Source: Chiridota heheva
Taxonomy: Eukaryota; Echinodermata; Holothuroidea; Apodida; Chiridotidae
NCBI GenBank assembly: GCA_020152595.1
Contig: JAIGNY010000491.1
Location: 1 to 64,000, forward strand
DNA length: 64,000 nt
Reading direction: 5' to 3'
Shown: positions 56,215 through 64,000 of the stretch, in pieces
Numbering within the stretch: position 1 is the first letter of the stretch
How the letters are laid out: every line of letters begins with the position of its first letter
Program-made: the position numbers and the translations under genes
The notes under the pieces: model-generated
Database searches by the model: none
What the model was told of the DNA's origin: nothing
What the model saw: the letters and a program-made list of their open reading frames with translations, nothing else

Positions 56215-57015
56215 ATGATTTTGTGTTTTGTATATGGTGTATAGCTCTCTTTGACGTGAATTTTGACTTGTATAATTTATCTTCTTACTATGCATTGTGA
56301 CATACATTTTTGCCCTTAAAATGTCAATTTTGCAAGATCCTCCGAAGGCTTCGGCCCCTAAACCCCTACCAGGGCTTCGCCCCTGGACCCCACATGGGGC
56401 AATTAAGCTGGCCCCTGGACCCCACGCCCACAAGTCGCGTGCTTTACGTTTTGATTTTGTGTTTTGTATATGTTGTATTATAGCTCTCTTTGACATGAAT
56501 TTTGACTTGTATCATACACCTTCTTACTATGCGTTGTGACATACTTTTTTTGCCATTGAAATGTAAATTTTGCAAGAGCTTTCGGGGGCTTCCCCCACTG
56601 GAACTCTTCCTGGACCCCTTAAGCTGGACCCCTCAAGCTGGACCCCTCAAGCTGGACCCCTCAAGCTGGACCCCTTAAGCTGGACCCCTTAAGCTGGACC
56701 CCTTAAGCTGGACCCCTTAAGCTGGACCCCTTAAGCTGGATCCCACGCCAACAAGGCGAGCACTTTGTGCTTTGAATTTGTATATGGTGTATTATACCTC
56801 TCTTTGATATAAATTTTGACTTGTATAATAGACCTTCTTAGTATGCGTTGTGACATACTTTTTTTATCATTGAAATGTCAAATTTTTTGAGTTTCCGAGA
56901 GTTTTTCCCCCTGGACCCCTACCATTCGCCCCTTGACCCCACCAGGGGCCCTTAAGGGAGCCCCTGGACCACTCCGAGAGCACTCAAAGTGACACCTTTG
57001 GTGTCACCTCAACAC
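56215..57015. repeat. Three diverged tandem copies of a ~240-310-bp segment with a 14-bp array
   Basis: Each copy starts TTTGTATATGGTGTA, continues with GCTCTCTTTGACATGAATTT, ACCTTCTTACTATGCGTTGT and GACATACTTTTTT, and ends with a C-rich part (CTTCGCCCCTGGACCCCAC). Copy starts are near 56226, 56463 and 56777. The middle copy holds about nine units of AAGCTGGACCCCTT (56618-56745), which explains its greater length. No protein is encoded. Confidence 0.85.
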
Positions 57016-57789
57016 TACACCACTAAATATCGTCTCGGTTCAATTCAATTCCGCCCCCTCCTTCCCTCAATATGAAAATCATACAGTATATGTGTATCGA
57101 TACAGGATATGTGTATATATACACACAGTAATCAGATTAAAACTCAAGAAGAAAAACAAAGGAAATAAGTATAAATTCTACTTTTCAGAAGGATCACATA
57201 GGATTAACTGATGATAAACTGTAGGAGTGAAATTCTCAGTCAATCACATTATGCAATATTCTTCTTTTGGAAACAACCTTCTTTTGAATAACGTTTCATT
57301 TAATGGCACCATAAGGATTACAAAAGTACATGATGTAAAACCTTTGCCATCACAGATCTTTGCTGTAATTCAAATCAGTTCTTTAAATTCATATATTATA
57401 GTAATAAGGATAATATAACAAATGATATTTTATTAGTACTGTACTTTAGGCTTCATGTGTGTGAAATAAGAGTCTGTTCTTTTGTTGTAAGAGCAATAAT
57501 TTGTGATAAATTTATAGGATCTCTGATTCTCATTTCCTTTCAGTGTAAACTTGTGTAAATCATTAAAGGGTAATTTAAATGATCATGTATACATGTTCAT
57601 ATGACTGACACAAAATAGTGAAGGAGGTATTCAACAATCTTTTTTAGTGAAGGAAGAATACAAATTCAAAGCTTAACCGAAAATACAGCTAGACTAGTAC
57701 AGTAACTGTAATATTACAACCTCACATTCTGTATAAACAAGAAGAGCTGGAAGTGCAGATATGACATCACACTGCTGAATTAGACTTAG
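57016..57789. other. Unique AT-rich sequence, no gene
   Basis: No exon or structured RNA is recognised. Confidence 0.5.
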
Positions 57790-58538
57790 TGCACTGGGAA
57801 GTAGGGTGGGGATCCTATAGATAATGCACTGGGGAGTAGGGTGGGGGATCCTATAGATAGTGCACTGGGGAGTAGGGTGGGGGATCCTATAGATAGTGCA
57901 CTGGGAGTAGGGTGGGGATCCTATAGATAGTGCACTGGGGAGTAGGGTGGGGGATCCTATAGATAGTGCACTGGAGAGAAGGGTGGGGGATCCTATAGAT
58001 AGTGCACTGGGGAGTAGGGTGGGGGATCCTATAGATAGTGCACTGGGAGAGTGTGGGGGGTGTGGGGGGGTGGGGATCCTATAGATAGTGCACTGGGGAG
58101 TAGGGTGGGGATCCTATAGATAGTGCACTGGGGAGTAGGGTGGGGATCCTATAGATAGTGCACCGGAGAGAAGGGTGGGGATCCTATAGATAGTGCACTG
58201 GGAGTAGGGTGGGGATCCTATAGATAGTGCACTGGAGAGAAGGGTGGGGATCCTATAGATAGTGCACTGGGAGTAGGGTGGGGATCCTATAGATAGTGCA
58301 CTGGGGAGTAGGGTGGGGGTCCTATAGATAGTGCACTGGGGAGTAGGGTGGGGATCCTATAGATAGTGCACTGGGGAGTAGGGTGGGGATCCTATAGATA
58401 GTGCACTGGAGAGAAGGGTGGGGGATCCTATAGATAGTGCACTGGGGAGTAGGGTGGGGATCCTATAGATAGTGCACTGGGAGTAGGGTGGGGGATCCTA
58501 TAGATAGTGCACTGGGAGTAGTGTGGGGGGTCCTATAA
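57790..58538. repeat. 34-36-bp minisatellite, about 21 copies
   Basis: The unit reads TGCACTGGGGAGTAGGGTGG then GGGATCCTATAGATAG. Unit length varies with the G-runs (GGGGAG or GGGAG, GGGGG or GGGG). Variants with GGAGAGAAGG recur four times. A GTGTGGGGGGTGTGG insertion is at 58052. Confidence 0.95.
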
Positions 58539-58639
58539 AGTCCTCATCCATATAGTTGCCTCTAAATGAAATTGTTTTCAACTTGTTTTATAAAAAAGAA
58601 ACTGGGAGAAACCATGCAAATTTGGTTACAATTTAAAAA

Positions 58640-59135
58640 ATAATAACCAGAAAACTAAAATGTTTAATAGATTCGATGCATCCTTTCGTTGTTTGGTTAA
58701 TTTTCAAGTTTTTACTAAGTGACATAACCAAAAGTAATAGGGCACATCTGCCGACCATGGGTTACCTGTGTACCACATATGATATAATTCCAATGTGTCG
58801 TTCTGGAGATTTCTGTTTAAAAGCTTTATTTGGCAAAACCACATTAAGCTCCGCCCACTATGCATATTAATGAGATTCAACGTTTTTATACCATGAGCAT
58901 GTAAACACTAGCTAACAACAGTATTATACCAAATATGAAACAAAACGGACATAAGGTTGTTGAAATATAAGCATTTCAAAATTGTTACATTAAGTCCCAC
59001 CCACTCATTAATATGTATGACATTATCACCAAAAACGATAGGGCACATCTTTGGACCATGGGTTATATGTGTACCACATATGACGCGAATCCACTGTACC
59101 GTTCTTGAAATATCATGTTTACAAGCTAGGCATAA
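58640..59135. repeat. Dispersed ~300-bp repeat family, locus 3
   Basis: About one and a half two-part units with the same blocks as 19640-20690 and 25926-27331 (AAGCTCCGCCCACTATGCAT, TAGGGCACATCTG, CCAAATATGAAACAAAACGG, GTACCACATATGA). Confidence 0.8.
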
Positions 59136-60967
59136 CACGATATGAAATATAACTTACAGTACCATTGAATTGTACACCAAAAGAAATTCCCACATTACAA
59201 GGGTTTCCATTTTAAACATTGAAACATAAATATACACCTGATCTCTAGCTTAATAAGATCAAAGTAATCGCCCGATTACACCTTCAGAATCTCTGACATT
59301 CTGTTTGTTAATACAAATTTGCAAATTGCTTCAAAGTTTATTCTGTAAATCTGCACACTTTTTTTTTTTTTAAATTTAGACACATCCACTTGTTACAGTG
59401 TAGTAAATATATTTTTCTACACAAATCACGTCTGTATATTCACAGAAATTACCCCATGGTAATAATATGCAAGTCTTGCTGTGACTTGCGCATTATGCAT
59501 AATTGGCCAAAAGTGTTATATTTTTAACAATCAGTATTTTCCAAACAAGCAAGAACAACACAGTGTAGGCCTACTCTTGCAAAACGTTCAGAAAAGTTAC
59601 AGGGCAAAATGAAAATTAAAAATACTGATCGATTTCTCAACATTATTTTCCAAATTCTTAGTCTGGTCATGCCTTTTAGGGTTTCTAATATTAAGAACAA
59701 TAATCATTAACAATGAAATCCCCAATGGGCCGAAAACCTTTGTTATTCTGTTCACGACTTGGGAGTTTTGTACACAAATCAACATTAACTGCACTGTACT
59801 TATTGCAGCTTGTAGACTCAAGTAGCAATGAGTTATGACAAAGTCCAGGAAACTTTAAAACCTCACCTTAAATGAGGTTAAAACCATCAACAAATTATAT
59901 GGATTATTGAAATTCCACATCCAAATGGCAAAGCAACTCCCAGATTTAAAATTCTAAGCCATCAAAGGGCCGAAATGAAAGTTTAAAAGAGCTTCAAAAT
60001 GGTGTCCGGAGCACATTTAATCTTGCCATAACATTACGCCTTATGGGCCAGGGTTGGTATATTAGTTGGTATATTAGTTGGCATATTAGTTTGTAAATTG
60101 AAATTCAAGTTGATTACAGTTTGGCTTTAATACTGTAGCTTAATTTGGCTTGTTTGCTCACTGATTTGGCTTTTTTCCACTTGGAACGATCTTGACAAAT
60201 TACAGTTCTTTGTTCAAGTTTTATTTGGAAAAAATAGTTCCTGATTGTGAGGAAAATTTTCATTATGTGATTTGCAGATTATTATCTTAAGGTAAATGTG
60301 ACATGATGGGGAAGAGGATTATTTTCTTTCTTTTAACCTGCCCTTTCGTGTCCAAAGCAAAAAATTATTCTCAAAATGTTCAACCCTGTTGTGAATTTGA
60401 AACGTTTATTTATTGACTGAAGCGATTCTCAGATGAAAGTGAATAACATACATGTCTTTTCAAAAGAAATCAAAAATATTCTTAAGAAATTTTCTTGTTA
60501 CGATAATACTAAAAATACAGGCATATTTAATGACAGTAGGACCTATAAAGTTTGTACGAATGTCATAATCGGTACATTCTCGCTCTGTAATAACGTTACT
60601 GTACTACATGTATATTGTATATTCGTGAAACTGGTAGTGCACCATAACTAGGCCAGCTGTTATTGAAAGTCAAAGAATAGCGGGAATATTTACGAACTTC
60701 GCAAGTTTGACAACCATGTCTTCCCATAAATATTATGTTTTTATGAAATTTTGAGGTGATGTTCCATGTTCCAATACATATATATTTCTAAAAAATAATA
60801 TTTTTGCTGATTTTTAAGTGATTAAAAGGTATCTTTTTAACGTATTCTTGCAAGTACCGATACTGACGGTACTCGGCGGTACTTCGCTATTTTCCATTTG
60901 TTAATATTGTACCGTACCGGTACCATAAAGTACCGGTACTTTTCTTAGTATCGGTATACCATGCAAT
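59136..60967. other. Unique AT-rich stretch, no gene
   Basis: I find no exon. Small items: GGTATATTAGTTGGTATATT at 60058-60095 (a 14-bp repeat, three copies), and a palindrome-rich segment at 60855-60960 with ACCGTACCGGTACC and AAGTACCGGTACTT. Confidence 0.5.
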
Positions 60968-61197
60968 GTTACCATATGTTCCATTACCTTGCAGAGTGAG
61001 GATGTGAGAGCGATGGGGTGATAGTTGTTGGGAATAATCCTGTCTTTGTTGGGCTTGGGGATGGGGATAATGATGTCCTCTCTCCAAATGTTGGGGAAAG
61101 TTTTGGAGAACCACAGATGGTTATAAATCTTGAGTAAGATGTTAAGAGAAGTCCTGGGAAGTTTTTTGAGGAGATTATAGTGGATGCCGTCGGGGCC
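60968..61197 (-). pseudogene. I/Nimb-like LINE reverse transcriptase fragment
   Basis: The minus frame reads GPDGIHYNLLKKLPRTSLNI, then KIYNHLWFSKTFPNIWRED, then IIPIPKPNKD and NNYHPIALTSSLCKVMEHM, matching the start of the RT domain in the LINE at 11.8-15.3 kb (GPDNIPYQFLK, NYYPIALTCCLCK). The sequence stops aligning at about 60968, before motif A. On its N-terminal side GPDGI (61183-61197) merges into the 21-bp minisatellite. Confidence 0.9.
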
Positions 61198-62745
61198 TTG
61201 GAGGACGCCGACGGGGCCTTGAAGGATGCTGTCGGGGCCTTGGAGGATGCGGTCGGGGCCTTGGAGGATGCCGTCGGGGCCTTGGAGGATGCTGTCGGGG
61301 CCTTGGAGGATGCCGTCTGGGCCTTGGAGGGTGCTGTCTCGGCCTTGGAGGATGTCGTTGGGGCCTTGAAGGATGCTGTCGGGGCCTTGGAGGGTGCCGT
61401 CTGGGCCTTGGAGGATGTCGTCGGGGCCTTGGAGGATGCCGTCGGGGCCTTGGAGGATGCGGTCGGGGCCTTGGAGGATGCCGTCTGGGCCTTGGAGGAT
61501 GCGGTCGGGGCCTTGGAGGATGCGGTCGGGGCCTTGGAGGATGTCGTCGGGGCCTTGGAGGATGCCGTCTGGGCCTTGGAGGATGCCGTCTGGGCCTTGG
61601 AAGGTGCTGTCTGGGCCTTGGAGGGTGCTGTCTGGGCCTTGGAAGGTGCTGTCTGGGCCTTGGAGGATGCCGTTGGGGCCTTGGAGGGTGCCGTCTGGGC
61701 CTTGGAGGATGCCGTCTGGGCCTTGGAGGATGCCGTCTGGGCCTTGGAGGATGTCGTTGGGGCCTTGGAGGATGTCGTTGGGGCCTTGGAGGATGCCGTC
61801 TGGGCCTTGGAAGGTGCTGTCTGGGCCTTGGAGGATGCCGTTGGGGCCTTGGAGGATGCCGTCTGGGCCTTGGAGGATGCTGTCTGGGCCTTGGAGGATG
61901 CCGTCTGGGCCTTGGAGGGTGCCGTCTGGGCCTTGGAGGGTGCTGTCTGGGCCTTGGAGGATGTCGTCGGGGCCTTGGAGGATGTCGTTGGGGCCTTGGA
62001 GGATGCCGTTGGGGCCTTGGAGGATGCCGTCTGGGCCTTGGAGGATGCCGCCTGGGCCTTGGAGGATGCGTCTGGGCCTTGGAGGATGTCGTTGGGGCCT
62101 TGAAGGATGCTGTCTGGGCCTTGGAGGATGCTTGGAGGGTGTCGGGGCCTTGGAGGATGCCGTCTGGGCCTTGGAGGATGCCGTCTGGGCCTTGGAGGGT
62201 GCTGTCTGGGCCTTGGAGGATGCCGTCTGGGCCTTGGAGGATGCCGTCTGGGCCTTGGAGGGTGCTGTCTGGGCCTTGGAGGATGTCGTCGGGGCCTTGG
62301 AGGATGCCGTCTGGGCCTTGGAGGATGCCCCTGGGCCTTGGAGGATGCCCGTCTGGGCCTTGGAGGATGCCGTCTGGGCCTTGGAGGATGCCGTCTGGGC
62401 CCTCTGGGCCTTGGAGGGTGCCTGTCTGGGCCTTGGAGGATGCCGTCTGGGCTTTGGAGGATGCCGTCTGGGCCTTGGAGGGTGCTGTCTGGGCCTTGGA
62501 GGATGTCGTTGGGGCCTTGGAGGATGTCGTTGGGGCCTTGGAGGATGTCGTTGGGGCCTTGGAGGATGCCGTCTGGGCCTTGGAGGATGCCGTCTGGGCC
62601 TTGGAGGGTGCTGTCTGGGCCTTGGAGGATGTCGTTGGGGCCTTGAAGGATGCTGTCGGGGCCTTGGAGGGTGCCGTCTGGGCCTTGGAGGGATGCCGCC
62701 TGGGCTTTGGAGGGTGCCTGTCTGGGCCGTCTGGGCCTTGGTCTT
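61183..62745. repeat. 21-bp minisatellite grown from a LINE RT motif, about 74 copies
   Basis: The unit is GATGCCGTCTGGGCCTTGGA plus G. On the minus strand it reads GPDGILQ, in the same frame as the RT fragment at 60968-61197, where the authentic GPDGI is the first unit. Twenty-one bp is seven codons, so the frame stays open (about 42 units) until a single-base loss near 62067. Right of that, indels at 62130, 62330, 62400 and 62690 shift the register. Variants are DVVG/DAVG type on the plus strand and TTGGAAGGTGCT. The long plus frames (DAVGALE repeats) are artefacts. Confidence 0.93.
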
Positions 62746-63010
62746 CCTGGCTTTGGCTCTAGCTGAGAATGCAGAAGTTATCCAGGTTTTGGGGAGAAGG
62801 ATGGATTTTTGAAGAGAAGTTACAGGTTTTGGGGAGAAGGATGGATTTTGAAGAGACGGAGGGCTTCGTTTTTAAGAGAGATTGTTTTCTTGCAATCAAT
62901 GAAGAACAGAGGCTTAAAGTTCTTCAGGGTGGAGGAGGAGGTGGGAATAGAGAAAATGGCAATTTCCAGAACCTTGGAAGTGAAATGAGAGATGGGAGAT
63001 TAGATTATGT
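62746..63010 (-). pseudogene. LINE endonuclease-RT linker fragment
   Basis: The minus strand reads FFIDCKKTISLKNEALRLF, then KIHPSPQNL, and after a shift SARAKARKTKAQ, matching the order FCEDCKTAIKNRKRALRNF ... SRAKARRTIKD of the LINE at 14716-15260. A direct duplication of about 46 bp (GGTTTTGGGGAGAAGGATGG at 62785 and 62823) breaks the frame. With 60968-61197 this brackets the 21-bp array, so all three belong to one element. Confidence 0.82.
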
Positions 63011-63039
63011 TAGAAATCGAAAGAGAATGGAGAAGTTGG

Positions 63040-63098
63040 GTAGAGTGCAGTAGGTAGGTAGAGTGCAGTAGGTAGGTAGAGTGCAGTAGGTAGGTATA
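63040..63098. repeat. 18-bp tandem repeat, 3 copies
   Basis: GGTAGAGTGCAGTAGGTA is repeated three times without change, with a partial GGTAGGTATAAG at the end. Confidence 0.93.
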
Positions 63099-63524
63099 AG
63101 TCTGGAATAATGCAATATGTCCCTAAGCAGTAACAACACCACACACCAAATTTAATCAGAATGCAATCATAACTTCCTGAAATATTTAGATGACAGACAA
63201 TCCATTCTAAAACATCCTCACACTCCATCTCTGTCATACAACTACAAATTTGAACCACTTCTTCCTTAATTAAGTAGCAACAAAACCACATGACAAATTG
63301 AATCCAAATCCAATCATCAGTTCTTGAGATACTTGAGAATCAAATTTACCCTCATCAACACATCTGTACCAGATTGAAAACAGGTCCCTAAAACATTTAA
63401 AAACCTCTCAAATGGTTTTCTGGTTGATCAAAAAATACTATCCACTGAGAAGATCACAATATAAGGAAAGGGTCAGATTTGTGCCCAATGTGGAACCACC
63501 TTTTATTTTTGAAACATATTCGGT
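63099..63524. other. Unique sequence, no gene
   Basis: No coding or structural feature is recognised. Confidence 0.5.
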
Positions 63525-64000
63525 ACCATCAAACCTTTTAACCCCAACATGAATGACATGTATGGCCTGTAAACTTACCATCAAACCTTTTAACCCCAAC
63601 ATAAATGACATGTATGGCCTGTAAACTTACCATCAAACCTTTTAACCCCAACATGAATGACATGTATGGCCTGTAAACTTACCATTAAACCTTTTAACCC
63701 CAACATGAATGACATGTATGGCCTGTAAACTTACCATTAAACCTTTTAACCCCAACATGAATGACATGTATGGCCTGTAAACTTACCATTAAACCTTTTA
63801 ACCCCAACATGAATGACATGTATGGCCTGTAAACTTACCATCAAACCTTTTAACCCCAACATGAATGACATGTATGGCCTGTAAACTTACCATCAAACCT
63901 TTTAACCCCAACATGAATGACATGTATGGCCTGTAAACTTACCATCAAACCTTTTAACCCCAACATGAATGACATGTATGGCCTGTAAACTTACCATTAA
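63525..64000. repeat. 52-bp minisatellite, 9 copies, continues past the window
   Basis: The unit starts ACCATCAAACCTTTTAACCC and contains GAATGACATGTATGGCCTGT; starts at 63525, 63577 and onward are 52 bp apart. Copies differ almost only at CATC/CATT in the start and ATAAATG/ATGAATG. The array is open at the right edge. Confidence 0.96.

Noticed and set aside
61180..62812. Plus-strand frames of 300-480 codons (DAVGALE and GPWRMPS repeats)
   Set aside because: They lie antisense to the LINE RT motif from which the 21-bp unit derives; the biologically meaningful reading is the minus strand.
1..64000. Apparent enrichment of six-base palindromes in repeat units (CAGCTG, CCATGG, GCATGC, GGATCC, GTGCAC, CATATG, ACATGT)
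   Set aside because: A six-base palindrome is expected about once per 64 bp; with about 24 units of these lengths, roughly nine or ten should contain one by chance, and the observed number is only modestly higher.
1..64000. tRNA or rRNA genes
   Set aside because: I saw no GGTTCGAATCC-type box B with a matching box A and cloverleaf, and no rRNA-like conserved blocks; GGTTCGC near 17973 and 48729 belongs to repeat-end hairpins.

Overview
The window looks like nuclear DNA of a metazoan, most likely a marine invertebrate. It has spliced-gene architecture (one clear exon with AG/GT borders), degenerate non-LTR retrotransposons of the I/Nimb-like and CR1/L2-like clades, AT-rich introns or intergenic DNA, and an extraordinary load of minisatellites. 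There is no operon structure, ribosome binding site, rRNA or recognisable tRNA. I cannot name the species. A lancelet, echinoderm, hemichordate or mollusc would all fit, and minisatellite-rich lancelet genomes are one candidate. By my tally about 33 kb of the 64 kb is tandem repeat, in more than 20 arrays whose units (14 to 84 bp) are mostly unrelated in sequence. || Layout: 1-4.3 kb, 27-bp array; 4.4-7.9 kb, 28-bp array containing two islands of the 27-bp unit; 8.3-10 kb, two small arrays; 11.8-15.3 kb, a dead I/Nimb-like LINE on the minus strand; 16.2-18.5 kb, a composite repeat (minisatellite plus ~450-bp duplicated tail) that recurs at 47.2-48.8 kb; 18.6-19.2 kb, 45-bp array; 19.42-19.60 kb, the only confident host-gene exon, a minus-strand exon matching the C-terminal part of LRRC57; 19.6-20.7 and 25.9-27.3 kb, a dispersed ~300-bp repeat family; 20.9-22.3 kb, 20-bp array; 24.9-25.5 kb, 37-bp array with a duplicated hairpin; 27.3-36.9 kb, a 9.6-kb array of about 600 copies of a 16-bp unit; 37-43 kb, seven further arrays; 43.3-45.2 kb, a 22-bp array that is internally duplicated; 46.98-48.8 kb, a LINE 3' end and the second composite repeat; 49.3-53.0 kb, a GCATGC-rich array split by a 2.1-kb CR1/L2-like LINE; 53.8-56.0 kb, a 43-bp array, another LINE 3' end and a polypurine tract; 57.8-58.5 kb, 36-bp array; 61.0-63.0 kb, pieces of an I/Nimb-like LINE whose reverse-transcriptase frame contains a 21-bp minisatellite; 63.5-64.0 kb, a 52-bp array running off the end. 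|| Functionally the window is mostly non-coding. The very long open frames (up to 3,255 codons) come from stop-free repeat units, not genes. What ties the parts together is turnover of repeats: arrays seeded inside other sequences (a LINE RT domain), arrays split by datable LINE insertions, one array invading another, and kilobase duplications inside arrays. I found no evidence of a new enzymatic or defence system. The most distinctive observation is the in-frame expansion of the RT motif GPDGI into a minisatellite at 61.2-62.7 kb.
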